A stretch of DNA of 64,000 bases from Mycoplasma testudinis ATCC 43263 (GCF_000687795.1 NZ_JHXT01000003.1:1-64000); one strand, 5' to 3'. Counted from the stretch's first letter, positions 20,171 through 33,119 are shown. Made by a program: numbers and translations. Notes: generated by a model from the sequence alone, not told the origin.

Positions 20171-20998
20171 ATGCAATTTTTACTTCGTTTTTTACAAATA
20201 CTTTCATACCCTTTTTTAGCAGTCGAATTTATTTTCAGATTTCTTTCAGCCTTAAACAAATCCCGAAAATATGTTAAGAATCCAGACAATTATCCAGCTG
20301 ATTCGCGTTTCAAATCGGTTTATATTCTTGCTAGCAGAATTCGCTATTTTAAAGGAATTAAAATTATTGAAAAAGGAATTGAAAACATTCCTAAGAAAAA
20401 ACCGGTATTGTTCGTTGCCAATCATAAATCCAATTTAGATGCTATTGTTTTGCTCAATGTCATCAACCATCACAAAGAAATTGAATCATTAGTTACATTT
20501 GTAGCTAAAAAAGAACTTTTAAAAAAATCAGTTGGAAAAATTTTACGGTTAATCGATTGTGTTTTTATTGACCGCGAAATGTCGCGCAAAGCGATTGAAG
20601 AAGCTGTTGCTGCTTTAGAAGCACAAAAAAATCATATTCGAAGCAACGTTTCATTAGGTATTTTTTCTGAGGGTACTCGTGTCCCTGGAGACAAATTGGG
20701 AGAATTTAAGGGCGCTTCAATCAAAGTTGCGTATAAAACTTTTAGTCAAATCATTCCAGCTGCAATTTACGGAACGGAAGGAAAAATGGATCATTCCTTA
20801 GCTTCTAATGGAAAGCCATTTAATAAGATTAAAGGTCGTAAGGTTTATATTGAATTTTTAAAACCCGTGATGCCGATAAACATTATGAATATCGAATCGA
20901 ATAAATTGGTGGCAAACATTCGGAATGATATCCAAAGTGCGTATTTGAGACTTAAAAAAGAACACGAAACTCCTAAATCAAAAAAGAAAGATAAATAA
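20171..20998 (+). CDS. plsC: 1-acyl-sn-glycerol-3-phosphate acyltransferase
   Basis: The 275-residue protein makes phosphatidic acid from lysophosphatidate. The NHKSNLDAI catalytic H-x4-D motif near residue 85 and the FSEGTRVPGDKLGEFKGA motif near 165 are both intact. An N-terminal hydrophobic segment of about 20 residues likely anchors it to the membrane, and the C-terminus is lysine-rich. It sits between acpS and thyA with three-base gaps on both sides, so translation is probably coupled. Confidence 0.94.
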   Translation: MQFLLRFLQILSYPFLAVEFIFRFLSALNKSRKYVKNPDNYPADSRFKSVYILASRIRYFKGIKIIEKGIENIPKKKPVLFVANHKSNLDAIVLLNVINHHKEIESLVTFVAKKELLKKSVGKILRLIDCVFIDREMSRKAIEEAVAALEAQKNHIRSNVSLGIFSEGTRVPGDKLGEFKGASIKVAYKTFSQIIPAAIYGTEGKMDHSLASNGKPFNKIKGRKVYIEFLKPVMPINIMNIESNKLVANIRNDIQSAYLRLKKEHETPKSKKKDK

Positions 20999-21001
20999 TT
21001 T

Positions 21002-21868
21002 ATGAAACAATATCTTGCAGTTTTAAAGGATATTTTAAAAACTGGAGTTTTAAGTTCTAATCGAACAGATACCAAAACTTTAACATCTTTTGGGAAACGA
21101 ATGGAGTTTGATTTAAGTGAAGGTTTTCCATTAGTAACAACTAAAAAAGTTTATTTTAAAGCAATTGTCCATGAACTATTATGGTTCATAAAAGGTGATT
21201 GTAATATTCGTTATTTAATTAAAAACAAAGTTAATATTTGGAACGAATGACCTTTTGAAAAATTTACTAAATCAGCTTTATATAAAGGTCAAGATATTGA
21301 ATGGTTTAAGGATCAAATCCTTCAAGATACAAAATTTGCTAAAAAATGAGGTGAACTAGGACCTGTATATGGTCACCAATGAAGAGATTTCAATGGTTTT
21401 GATCAACTCACCTGATTGTTAAATGAAATTAAAGTTAATCCTTCATCACGAAGATTAGTTATTAGCGCTTGAAATCCAAATGACATTCCTAAAATGGCTT
21501 TACCGCCATGTCATACTTTGTTTCAGTTTCAAGTCTCGCAAAACAAATTAAATTGTCAATTATACCAACGTAGTGCAGATTTATTTTTGGGTGTCCCATT
21601 TAATATCGCTTCATATGCTTTATTAACTAATTTGATTGCGCATGTTAGTAATTTAAAACCAGGAAAATTTGTGCATGTTATGGGAGATGCGCATATTTAC
21701 GAAAATCACATTGATCAAGTTAAAGAACAAATATCCCGTGAACCAAAAAAATTAGCTAAATTAAAACTTAATCCTAAAATTAATAACCTATTCGACTTTA
21801 AAATTGATGATATTGAACTATCTGATTATGAATCGTGACCAAAATTAACCGGAAAGGTTGCAGTTTAA
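21002..21868 (+). CDS. thyA: Thymidylate synthase
   Basis: The 288-residue enzyme methylates dUMP to dTMP with methylenetetrahydrofolate. Recognisable blocks are [20 protein letters not shown], the [12 protein letters not shown] region, the catalytic-cysteine motif [12 protein letters not shown], and [19 protein letters not shown]. At least seven tryptophans are UGA. The next gene starts three bases later and begins with dihydrofolate reductase, which regenerates tetrahydrofolate, so the two make a functional pair. The dUTPase in this window supplies dUMP. Confidence 0.96.
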
Positions 21869-21871
21869 TCT

Positions 21872-23413
21872 ATGGTTAAAATGATTTGGTGTGAAGACAA
21901 AAACCATGGTATTGGAAAAGATAATAAACTACCTTGGCACCTTCCAGAGGAATTAAAGCATTTTAAGGAAACAACGTCTGGTGGCGTTGTTTTGATGGGC
22001 TATAATACATATCTTTCAATTGGCAAGCCGCTGCCAAATCGGACCAATGTTGTTGTTACTAGAAAACACAAGGATGCCGATATTAAAGGCGTCGTTGTTT
22101 ATTCCAATTTAAAAAAAGCAATTAAAGATTTTGCAAAAAACGATTTGTTTATTATTGGTGGAAAAACCATATTTGAACAAGCTCTAAAAGATGCGGATGA
22201 ATTAATTGTGACTTACTTGCTTGATGATTACGAATGTGACGTTAAATTAAAAATTAAACTAGATGATTTTGATGTTACAAAAACCGATGAATCAAATAAA
22301 CAATTTAAGATCATTTATTACAAAAGAAAACCTGAAAAATTGACAAATATCTCACAAGATGATGCAGATGAAATGATGCATCAAGTGGGAACGATTTTTA
22401 ACCTTAAATTTGAAAATTTTTCTGGCCCTTTTGATTTGTTATTAAGTTTAATCCAAGAAAAGAAAATGGACATCATGCAATTGGATTTAGCAGCGTTAAC
22501 TGAGCAATATTTGGCATTTATTAAAAAGAATATCAAAACAGTTGACATTGAACAAATAACTGATTATTTAGTGATGGCTACTTATTTAATCGAACTGAAA
22601 TCAAAAAAAATAATTCCAGTAGATGAAAATCAAGAAGATATTGATATTGAGAATAACAAAGAACGTGATCGTTTAGTTAAACGTTTAATTGAATATAAAC
22701 GTTACCGAGAGATTTTGCCTGAATTAGAACAATTTCAATTGCGTCGTTTAGGACTGTTTGGTAAAGAGCCAGACGATTGAAAAGCGTTTCAACCTGATGC
22801 TTCAGTTATTCCTGAAGCTCCATTACCTGACTACATTAATCCGATGCGCCTTTATCAGGCTATGAAGAAGGTTTTTGATCGGATGCGCAACAAAGTACCA
22901 ACGATCCAAAAAATTGTAGTCCAAGAACTTTCAATAGAAGACGTTCAAGCTGAAATTTATGAAATAATTAAAAACGCTAAACAAAAGCGAATTTCTTTAA
23001 CTCGAATTTTGAATTCTGTAGATACTTTAAAAGTAAATACAATGTATTTTGTAACTTGTTTTGTTGCTCTTTTAGTTTTGGTTAGATATCAAAAAATTGA
23101 TTTGTTTCAGTCTGGTCCAAATGCTGAAATTTATGCTGAATTAACCGATCCAAAAAGACTTGAAGAAAAAGAAGAATCCCCAGAAGAAATGATTAAACGT
23201 CATGAAGAATTTAAAAAAGAAGCAGAAATTTATAAAAAGCAAATGGCAAAAGAACGAGCCGAAGCATATTTTAAACAACGTGAAGAATTTTTAAAGAAAA
23301 AATATGGTGATGCGTATGTTTCTCGTGAAGACTATAAAAAGATGACAAATGAACAAAAAGCAGCATTAAAAGAAAAACAAGCTAAAATAAACAGCCAAAA
23401 AGATGCAAAATAA
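21872..23413 (+). CDS. Dihydrofolate reductase fused to segregation and condensation protein ScpA
   Basis: One frame of 513 residues joins two domains. Residues 1-155 are a full dihydrofolate reductase: MIWCEDKNHGIGKDNKLPW, HLPEELKHFK with the active-site acid, VVVTRK, and the FIIGGKTIFEQAL turn. From about residue 170 the kleisin ScpA begins (FENFSGPFDLLLSLIQEKKMDI), the family's SMC-neck contact, followed by YLVMATYLIELKSKKI and the C-terminal winged helix at about 330-420. A charged coiled tail of about 80 residues (Glu/Lys-rich) extends past the usual end. There is one UGA-Trp near 22779 and no stop or ribosome binding site between domains. The gene lies three bases after thyA, and scpB follows. 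The fusion could reflect read-through of neighbouring genes, or a separately started ScpA. Confidence 0.88.
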
Positions 23414-23455
23414 ATTAAAACTCCTATTGATGAGTCAAGCAAGGAATAAATAATT

Positions 23456-24391
23456 ATGGGAAAAAATAAATTACAAACGAAACCAAAAACCAATGATCTT
23501 AAAACTAAACCCCATTCTTCACAATTAAAATCTGCACAATCTTCAAAAGTAAATTCCAAAATTGCAGCAGCTACAGAAAAATTAAATGCCCAATTGCAAG
23601 TCCCAGATAAAAAAAGAAAACCAAAGTCAACTTTTAACGATGTTGGAATAAATGAAGGCCAAATCGAAAGTAATAAAGTCAAATCAAAAAAATCGCAGCA
23701 AGAAGTTGAAACTCTTTTTACAAATAGCGAATTCATCAGTTCTAAAGAAGAAGCTGTAAACCAAGAAATTACCATTAATGCTCCAAAAAAGAAAAATACC
23801 GCTGAACAAGACGGTCCCCAATTGAGCATAGCCGCAATTTTACAAGGAGCATTATTTGTTGCTGGTAAAGATGGTATGACTTTGATTGAATTGCATAAGA
23901 TTTTACCTAAGTCTTCTACCGAAGAAATACGCCGACACTTATTAATCATGCAAGATAAATACGAAAAAGATTCTGATATGGGATTAACTTTAAAAGAATT
24001 TGGCGGACGTTATAAATTGTTAACTAAATTACAAATTAAAAAGGAAATGCAACGCTTTGCTAATCTTAAATTCCGCAACCCTTTAAATTCGAAATTGATG
24101 GAAGTTTTAGCGATCATTGCATACAACCAACCTTGTACAAGACCACGGATTTCAGAAATTCGGGGAACTGATTCGGCACCACTTGTTGATATTTTGATGG
24201 AAAAAGGTTTAGTCGTAGAATTAGGGCGTGCTGATACTTGGGGTCGTCCGTTTATTTATGAAGTGTCTGAAAAGTTTTTTGATCTTTTTGGAATCAATGA
24301 TATTAAAGAACTTCCCGAAGTACAAAATTTTGATGTTGAGTCGTTTTCAGATGGAAGTTTTTTCGACACCAACCGCTATGAGGACAATTAG
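23456..24391 (+). CDS. scpB: Segregation and condensation protein ScpB with disordered N-terminal extension
   Basis: ScpB forms dimers with two winged helices that clamp ScpA on the SMC complex in chromosome condensation. The core from about residue 125 shows LSIAAILQGALFVAGKDGMT, then LTLKEFGGRYKLLTK, ILAIIAYNQP-like segments and IRGTDSAPLVDILMEKGLV with the GRADTWGRPFIYEVSEKFF ending. At 311 residues it is about 110 longer than usual. The extra part is a Lys/Gln/Asn-rich N-terminus without predicted structure. It follows the DHFR-ScpA gene by about 40 bases and ends at a strong terminator. Together they place both ScpA and ScpB on one transcript. Confidence 0.92.
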   Translation: MGKNKLQTKPKTNDLKTKPHSSQLKSAQSSKVNSKIAAATEKLNAQLQVPDKKRKPKSTFNDVGINEGQIESNKVKSKKSQQEVETLFTNSEFISSKEEAVNQEITINAPKKKNTAEQDGPQLSIAAILQGALFVAGKDGMTLIELHKILPKSSTEEIRRHLLIMQDKYEKDSDMGLTLKEFGGRYKLLTKLQIKKEMQRFANLKFRNPLNSKLMEVLAIIAYNQPCTRPRISEIRGTDSAPLVDILMEKGLVVELGRADTWGRPFIYEVSEKFFDLFGINDIKELPEVQNFDVESFSDGSFFDTNRYEDN

Positions 24392-24416
24392 TTCACTTTA
24401 GTTTTTAATTTTTGAA

Positions 24417-24450
24417 AAATCGTTTAAGTGTTTTGCTAAACGATTTTTTT
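24417..24450 (+). terminator. Terminator after scpB
   Basis: AAATCGTTTA pairs with TAAACGATTT across a ten-base loop, followed by a T run. It ends the transcript that likely begins at the divIVA-like promoter (18031). Confidence 0.85.
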
Positions 24451-24715
24451 ATGTCGAATATTTTGTATTTTAAGCTACTTTAAAATGATAATAATGAAAT
24501 ATCTTAGTTAAACGAATTAGCTTTTTATTTACGGGTTTTGATTTTTTCAAAAAAGGTTTTATTTTTTGACGTAAATCCGAAGTCGATTTTGCATCGTTTG
24601 TCGGCTTTTAATTATTTTTTTATCGTATAATCTCTGTATCTATATATTTATATAAATAAATATACGAATGCATATTTATCAAATAATGTGCAGTAATTTT
24701 TAATGGGGTTCATTA
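24451..24715 (+). promoter_or_regulatory. Intergenic region and candidate promoter of pfkA-pyk
   Basis: This AT-rich gap has no gene. A TATAAT at 24626-24631 is the best -10 box, giving a leader of about 80 bases. A TTGACG at 24566-24571 is too far upstream to pair with it. No structured RNA was recognised. The GGGG at 24703-24706 is the only Shine-Dalgarno-like sequence before the pfkA ATG. Confidence 0.35.
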
Positions 24716-25765
24716 ATGGAAAGAAAAAAAACAATGCCTACAAAAAAGAAAACAGAAAAAACTGTTTCTAAAAAAAATAAACGAATTGCAGTTTTAACTT
24801 CTGGTGGTGATTCACCAGGAATGAATTCAGTTATTCGTGCAGTAGCACGACAATCGATTTATCATGGATACGAATGCTTTTTAATCTATGAAGGATATAA
24901 AGGTTTAGTTGAAGACAACTTCCGAGAAATCGATATTAACGAAATTGATTCATTAGCTGCAAACGGAGGAACTTTTATTTATACTTCTCGTTTGCCTGAA
25001 TTTACCGAAGTTGCAGTTCGTCAAATTGCTGTTAACAATCTTAAAAAAAGAAACATTGATGCCTTAGTGGTTGTTGGTGGTGATGGTAGTCTTAAAGGTG
25101 CAAGCGCTTTAAGTTTAATGGGAGTTAATTGTATTGCTTTACCTGGTACTATTGACAATGATATGGGATCATCAGAATTTACAATCGGTTTTTATACGGC
25201 TTTAGAAACTATTGGAAAAGCCGTTCAAGAAATTCGCAACACTTGCATTTCGCATAACCGAATTGGTTTAATTGAAGTCATGGGTCGTTATTGTGGAGAT
25301 TTAGCGCTTTATGGTGGAATCGCATCAGGTGCTGATTTGATTATTACGTGTGAAAACTATATGACTCCGACACAAATATCTGATGCCATTGAACGCGCTT
25401 ATAAGAAAAACCCAGAACGTCGAACATTTATCATTATTGTTAGTGAAATGTTGTATGGTGCTGGAAAAAACCCAACTTTAGAATCAATTGCTGAAGTTAT
25501 TCAAACAGTTAATAAAAAACGTACTAATGTTTCTCGTCTTGGTTACATCCAACGTGGTGGAATGCCAACAACGATGGAACGGGTTTGAGGAACATTAATG
25601 GGAATGCACGCTGTTGATATCATTCACGATGGCAAAAAAAATCGGGTTGTTGGACAAAATCACAATAATTTAATTGACTATTCAATTGCTGATGCGATCA
25701 AAATGAAAAATCCTCCACGGATTGAAATATTAAAGAAAATAAACCGCTTTAGTTCGGTTCGGTAA
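24716..25765 (+). CDS. pfkA: 6-phosphofructokinase
   Basis: The 349-residue enzyme commits glucose to glycolysis by phosphorylating fructose-6-phosphate with ATP. The motifs TSGGDSPGMN (ATP phosphate binding), VVGGDGSL, PGTIDNDM with the catalytic aspartate, and GYIQRGG are intact. The first 20 residues are a lysine-rich extension. A UGA-Trp codon follows ERV near 25586. pyk comes six bases later, so the first and last regulated steps of glycolysis are co-expressed. The same pfkA-pyk pair follows scpB in M. genitalium as I recall it. Confidence 0.95.
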
Positions 25766-25771
25766 TTAATT

Positions 25772-27337
25772 ATGAAAAAAACAATAACAAAGACAAACAA
25801 AAATACTAAAAAATGTGCTATGTTCAATCACTTTAAGAGAACAAAAATTATTGCTACTTGTGGTCCATCAATTACACAAAAGCTTTGATCATTAGAAGAT
25901 TTAGAAAATCCAAAGAATGCTGAACTTAAAAAATTGGCATACGAAAATATGCAAGCAATTATTGAAAAAGGTGTTACTGCAATTCGTTTAAATTTTAGTC
26001 ACGGAAATCACGCAGAACAATTAGTTAGAATCAAAATTGCCCGGGAAGTAGCAGCTAAATTAGGTATTCCAATTTCAATCGTACTTGATACCCAAGGTCC
26101 AGAAATTAGAATTGGCCAAGTTGCTCCAGAAGGATGTAAAATTCTTCAAGGTGACACCGTTAAGATTTATACGCGTAAAAATATCGTTGGCTCAGGAAAA
26201 CAATTCTATGCTACTGATGCCAGTGGTAAATACAACATGATTGACGATTTAAAGATCGGCTCTCATGTTTTGGTTGACGACGGAAAATTAAGTATGGAAG
26301 TTATCGAATTAAACAAAAAAGACAACATTCTTGTATGTAAAGCATTAAATTCTCATACGGTAATTTCACATAAACGAATTAATCTTCCCCACGCTGATTA
26401 CTCAATTCCCTTCCTATCCGAAAAAGATATTGGAGATTTGAAATTCGGAATTGAAAACAAAGTTGATTACGTTGCAGCTTCATTTGTAAACAGTGGTGCT
26501 AACATTAAAGAATTACGCAAGATTTTAGATGATAACGGTGGCAAGGGAATTAAGATTATTTCTAAAGTTGAATCTACTCAAGCAATTAAAAACATTGATG
26601 ACATTATTAATTTATCTGATGCTGTGATGGTTGCTCGAGGAGATTTATCTCTTGAAATCCCTTATTATGAAGTTCCTCATTGAGAACGTTACATTATTAA
26701 AATGTGCCGTTTTAAAAATCGAAGAGTAGTGGTAGCAACTCAAATGTTGGATTCATTAGAAAAAAACATTCAACCAACTCGGGCCGAAGTTACTGACGTT
26801 TATTTTGCGGTCGATCGCGGAGCTGACTCAACTATGCTGTCTGGTGAAACTGCTAATGGCTTATACCCAATTGTTGCAGTTGATGTAATGAGTACTATTA
26901 ACAAACAATCTGAAGTTTTATTTGATTATGAACGCGCAACAAAATATTACTTTCCGAAAAGTCCAGTTTCAAAATCGTACTTTGGTGAATTAGTTGCTAA
27001 AGTTGCTAAAAAAACTTGCCCACCCCGATTAGTTGGTAACAAGGGTTTTGGTTATGATTTTGTAGTTCACTTTACAAACAACATACGCGAAATTTATGCA
27101 CTTGCCAATGCAAGAATTGCAGCATCTGTAATTATCGTTACTGATGACGACAAAATTTATACCGGTCATGGAATCGATTACGGAATTTTAACTTATAAAG
27201 TAGATGACTTAAAAGCTGCCAAAAATGAATACGCTAAAGTTGCAAAACAAGCAATCAACCGATACAAAGAATTTGGTAAAATTAAATCTGATTTATCAAA
27301 TTTGGTTATTTTTAATAACCGTGTTAACAAATTGTAG
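25772..27337 (+). CDS. pyk: Pyruvate kinase
   Basis: The 521-residue enzyme transfers phosphate from phosphoenolpyruvate to ADP, a main ATP source in a fermentative mycoplasma. Landmarks are RTKIIATCGPS, IRLNFSHGNH, VLDTQGPEIRIG, the active-site lysine segment IISKVEST, VARGDLSLE and the LSGETANG region. It starts with a basic head of about 20 residues. Several tryptophans are UGA. No C-terminal PEP-utiliser domain is fused. groES follows after 18 bases with GGAG in between, so chaperonin genes may be partly expressed from the glycolytic transcript. Confidence 0.95.
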
Positions 27338-27355
27338 GAGAACTTTAAATTATTT

Positions 27356-27646
27356 ATGATTAAACCATTACATGATAACGTTTTAGTTGAACCATTAGTT
27401 GAAGAAAAAGTTTCTAATAAAGGGATTATTCTTTCAACTAATAATGATGAAAACCAAAACACTACCAAAGGAAAAATTGTGGCCTTAGCAGATGGTTTTC
27501 TATACAAAGAAAACAAACAATTCAATTTTGATATTAAAGTTGGAGATATTGTTTATTTTAAAGAATATAGTGGAACCACTGTTGTTGATGACAATAAATC
27601 ATATAAAATGTTGACTTACGACGAAATTGTCGGAATTAAAAAGTAA
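27356..27646 (+). CDS. groES: Co-chaperonin GroES
   Basis: The 96-residue lid of the chaperonin is recognised by IKPLHDNVLVEPL at the start and by a mobile-loop region, here unusually Asn/Glu-rich (SNKGIILSTNNDENQN). It ends with the KMLTYDEIVGIKK strand. Not all mollicutes keep GroES/GroEL, so its presence fits the pneumoniae cluster. I found no CIRCE element upstream. The gene follows pyk closely and precedes groEL by about 55 bases. Confidence 0.92.
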   Translation: MIKPLHDNVLVEPLVEEKVSNKGIILSTNNDENQNTTKGKIVALADGFLYKENKQFNFDIKVGDIVYFKEYSGTTVVDDNKSYKMLTYDEIVGIKK

Positions 27647-27671
27647 TTCAATCAATTTAACTAAAATATAA

Positions 27672-29306
<1,635 letters not shown>

Positions 29307-29383
29307 TTTAAGATAAACCAAGATGTAATCAACCAGAACTTTTTTTGTTTTTGGTTGATTTGTCTTAATTTAAGGAAAAAAAT

Positions 29384-30721
29384 ATGAAATATAACGTTAA
29401 AGCTACCAAAGTCAACAAAATTATTGTTGCTAAAGTCGACCCAAAGAATGAAAAAACCGGCGTTGAGTCAAAAGTTGATTTGCCAAACACAACAGTCGAA
29501 TATTTAGTTAAAAAATCATTTGAAAGTGCAGATTTTTTTAAGCAATTGCGCGAATACTTATCTAAACAAACTGAAACTAATGTCATTGACTTAGATTCAT
29601 TTATTGCGCTTGATAAAGTTAACGCAGAAAAAATGGTGCAATGAGTTGTCAATGCTGTTGAATTTGCTGAAGCAATTCCTTTTTCTAAAAAAACTAAAAA
29701 ACAGCCAAAACCTGAATTTATTTTACAAGTAGACAAGAAGTTTGAAAAAACAATTAAAGAAGCAAGTGTTGTCGCTAAAGCAACAACCCTTGTTCGTGAA
29801 CTTCAAGATACTCCTTCAGATGTTTTATATCCCCAAACTTTTGTTGAACGATTCTTAAAAGAATTTAAAGGTATAAAAAACGTTAAGATTAGTGTTTTAG
29901 ATAAAAAGCAAATTAAAGCCAAAAAAATGGGAATGATTCTAGGTGTTAACAAAGGTTCAATTCACGAATGTAAGTTGTTAGTTGTTGAATACTTAAACAA
30001 TCCATCTTCCAAACAAAAATTTGCTTATGTCGGTAAAGGAATCTGCTACGATTCTGGAGGAATGAATTTAAAACCAGGACCTCACATGCGAACAATGAAG
30101 TACGATATGTCTGGTGCAGCGATTGTAACCGGAACTGTTTTAGCATTAGCTAAAAATAATGTTAAAACAAATGTTATTTCGGTTGCACCTTTAACTGAAA
30201 ACTTGTTGAGTAACCAAGCACAACGTCCTGACGATATTGTAATTGCATACAATGGTAAGAGTGTAGAAATTGACAATACTGATGCTGAAGGCCGTTTAGT
30301 TTTAGGTGATGCTATCACATACGCAGCCAAAGATTTAAAAGCAACTAGAATTTTTGACGTAGCAACTTTAACAGGGGCGATGATTTATGCTTTAGGGCAC
30401 ACTTATACAGGTGTATGAGCGACAAATGATGCTCACTGAAACGAAATTGATGTTGCTGGTAAAAATGCTGCTGAAGCATTATGACGGTTACCACTTCACA
30501 ATGACTATTTAAAAATGCTAGATAGTCCAATTGCTGATATTATGAATTCAGTTTCTCGACCTGAAGCAGGATCTAGTCGAGCAGCAATGTTTTTAACCCA
30601 ATTCCGTGAAGGAGTAGATTTAGTTCATATTGATATTGCAGGAACAGCTAATAGTTCTTCAGGAACTGGTGAAGGAGTTGTGCTGCGAACTTTATATGAA
30701 CAAGCTAAACTTCTTAAATAA
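29384..30721 (+). CDS. pepA: Leucyl (M17) aminopeptidase
   Basis: The 445-residue metallopeptidase removes N-terminal residues from imported or misfolded peptides. The catalytic domain contains VGKGICYDSGGMNLKPG, the lysine-bearing MRTMKYDMSGAA and NTDAEGRLVLGDA with its metal ligands, so it should be active. The N-terminal domain is degenerate compared with longer bacterial versions. Four UGA-Trp codons break the frame under the standard code. It follows groEL, the same order that I recall in M. genitalium, and is followed by a perfect terminator. Confidence 0.94.
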
Positions 30722-30762
30722 AGCAATTTAAGGAAATTTGATTTTTAACCCAATATTTAATT

Positions 30763-30788
30763 TAACACTAGTTATCTAGTGTTATTTT
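30763..30788 (+). terminator. Terminator after pepA
   Basis: TAACACTAG and CTAGTGTTA form a nine-pair stem around TTAT, followed by TTTTATTG. Confidence 0.75.
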
Positions 30789-30883
30789 ATTGATTTAAAG
30801 TTCGCAAATAATTTTAGTGTTAAAAAATAAAAATCATATACAATATGGGTAACTAAATCTAAATAAAAGAAAAGAGATAATTT

Positions 30884-32380
30884 ATGGAAAATAACGTTCG
30901 TGGTAGTTTTAAAGTTAATTTCAACGGTTCAACCATTGATAATTTGGTAGGCCAATTTATGGAAGAAAACGGTGTTGACGGATTAGCTTTATCAATTGTT
31001 CAAGCACCTTATATTAGCCGGGTTGTTAATTACGGAAGTGCTGGAGTTAATTTAAATGGCGAAAAACTTGTTTCAGGAAATACAGTTTTCCCCATCGGTA
31101 AAATTTCCCAAGGATATATGGCAATTGCAGTCATGCAAGCATATGAAGAAGGGTTATTGGATTTAAACGATCCCATTACTAAATTTTTCAAAGGTGCTGA
31201 CCAAATTTTTAGTTCAATTACAATTAAAAACTTGTTACAGCACACTAGCGGATTAGTTGACTTTACAAAACTTTCAACTTATAACTTGTACAACTCATAT
31301 GAAAAAATTGATATTTTAAGAATGATTTTAGGTCACCTTCCGGTTTTTGATGTGAACACCAAAATTGCTCGTAACCCTTCTAACTTTTATTTATTGTCAT
31401 TAATTATTGATCACGTTACTAAAATGCCTTATGAAGAGTATGTGACTAAAAATCAATTTGAAAGATTACGATTAAAAAATACTTTTTTTGCAAAAGATAA
31501 ACAAGCTAAAGAAATCCAAGAAAACTTAGCCGAAATCAAAAAACACGAAAATTTTAAACACGATATGAATTTTATCGATGGTTATGAATTTGCTGCAAGT
31601 CAAGATAAGAACGCTTATTTAGATTTAAATTTAAGAGGTTATAGCGATGTTTATGCTTCTGCTTACGAAATCAGTTTCTGGGATATTGCTTTAGCAGGAA
31701 CAATACTTGTCAAAGAAGCAAACAACCGCAAATTTATATACAGTAGTTTTAATTTAAACGGGCAAGAGTATAACGCTTCTTGTGGTTGACAATTTACCCG
31801 TTCTAAAGGATTTATGGATATTTATGATAACGAAGCCGGTTATACTACTTATTTATCCCGTTTTACAGCCCCTGAAGATTTAGTATGTGTAACGATTCTA
31901 ACTACTAAAGGTGGTTTGCATGTAACTGAGCTTGCGCGTCAAATTGCTGCTTGCTTCAAAACGGATTTAAGTATCGCTGCTAATCAAAATGATTTCATTA
32001 GCGTTGAATCGCATTTACCTGCGCAACTGACTTACGAAAAATTACGAAAATTAATTTTGTCCAAGAAAAATACAATATTTGCCGAAATTGATCATCAAAA
32101 GAATGCTAAAGGCGCTAATCTTGAATTAGGATTTAGCAAAGTTGTGGTTTTTGGAAACCCAGTTGCTGGAACCCATTTAATGCAAGAACACCCATGAATG
32201 GCAACGCTTTTGCCGCTTTCAATTAGTGTTTATGAAGATCTTAATAAAAACGTTTGAGTTTCATGTGATAATATCAGTTCTTTTGCCGATAAATATCAAC
32301 TTCAAAACAAAAAAGAAGTTCTTAAGAATATAAAAAATGTTGTTAATGAAATAATTAATAAAGCAACCAGTGTTTATTAA
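30884..32380 (+). CDS. Inactivated serine beta-lactamase-fold domain fused to DUF302
   Basis: The 498-residue cytoplasmic-looking protein has no signal peptide. Residues 20-320 follow the class C beta-lactamase/D-Ala-D-Ala peptidase fold: TVFPIGKISQGYMAIAVMQA, ITIKNLLQHTSGLVDF and a YLLSLIIDHVTKMPYEEY segment. The catalytic motifs are lost. The SxxK site reads Lys73-Ile-Ser-Gln76, YxN reads Pro-Ser-Asn, and the late His/Lys-Gly region reads DNEAGY. Residues 400-480 match DUF302, with ELGFSKVVVFGNPVAGTHLM and PLSISVYEDLN. The organism has no visible cell-wall synthesis, so a classic target is absent. It is transcribed alone between two terminators, with GAGA before the ATG. Confidence 0.85.
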
Positions 32381-32450
32381 TCGTTAATCACTAATAATTA
32401 ATTTGTTATAATTCATTAATACTTTAATCCTCAAGGAAAACGCTTTCAAG

Positions 32451-32879
32451 ATGTCAAATCAAGATGAACAAAATGTAAATGCTTCTAAACCAGAAGTTGA
32501 AGACGCTAACATTTTTAACGAAAGTGTAGTTGTTCAAACGTCCGAATTAAATTCCATCGAAGCCGAAATTCCATCGATTCCTCTATCTGAAGCACCAACT
32601 GATTTAGCTCAAGATGTTAATTTATCAAAAGCCGATGTTAATAAATTTCAAATCGTTGATAAAATTTACCAATACCAAAGTCACTCTAAATTAGATCGGT
32701 TACCAACTTGATCACGAATTTTAATTTCAATAGTGCTAATTATTATATTAATTGGATTAGTGGTTGGTGGAGCCTTTGCTATTAAAGCAGTTAACGATAA
32801 GAATCGACAAAGTCAGCCTGAACTGCAAAGTTCATTAGTGATAACCACCAGTAATGATAATCATCTAACGCATATTTAA
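32451..32879 (+). CDS. Small single-pass membrane protein, function unknown
   Basis: The 142-residue protein has an acidic Asn/Glu/Ser-rich head of about 85 residues, a UGA-Trp, one strong hydrophobic segment (about residues 90-113, ILISIVLIIILIGLVVG) and a short external-looking polar tail. It has no cysteine lipobox. It lies 70 bases after the beta-lactamase-like gene and is followed by a strong terminator. No homologue is recognised. Confidence 0.65.
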
Positions 32880-32902
32880 AACTATTTTTTTAAAAAATAA
32901 TT

Positions 32903-32928
32903 CCTAGAGAGTTTCTCTAGGTTTTTTT
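32903..32928 (+). terminator. Terminator after the small membrane protein gene
   Basis: CCTAGAGA and TCTCTAGG pair around GTT and are followed by seven Ts. Confidence 0.88.
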
Positions 32929-33119
32929 GGTATCAATCCAGATTTGCTTTAGTCTTTTTTATTTTATAGCTGTTTGTGTTTATATTTTTTTTAAAAAATG
33001 ATATTTTTTATAAGTTTTTTTGTACACTATAATAATTTGAAAATGTTAGTAAATTATCTAACTATTCAAATTCGTTGATTTCAAAGATTAAACGTAATTT
33101 TAGATAAGGAGAAAAAAAC

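Noticed and set aside
29325-29362. Inverted repeat after groEL as a terminator
   Set aside because: The stem AATCAACCA/TGGTTGATT is real but the loop is long and no T run follows; groEL and pepA may be co-transcribed.
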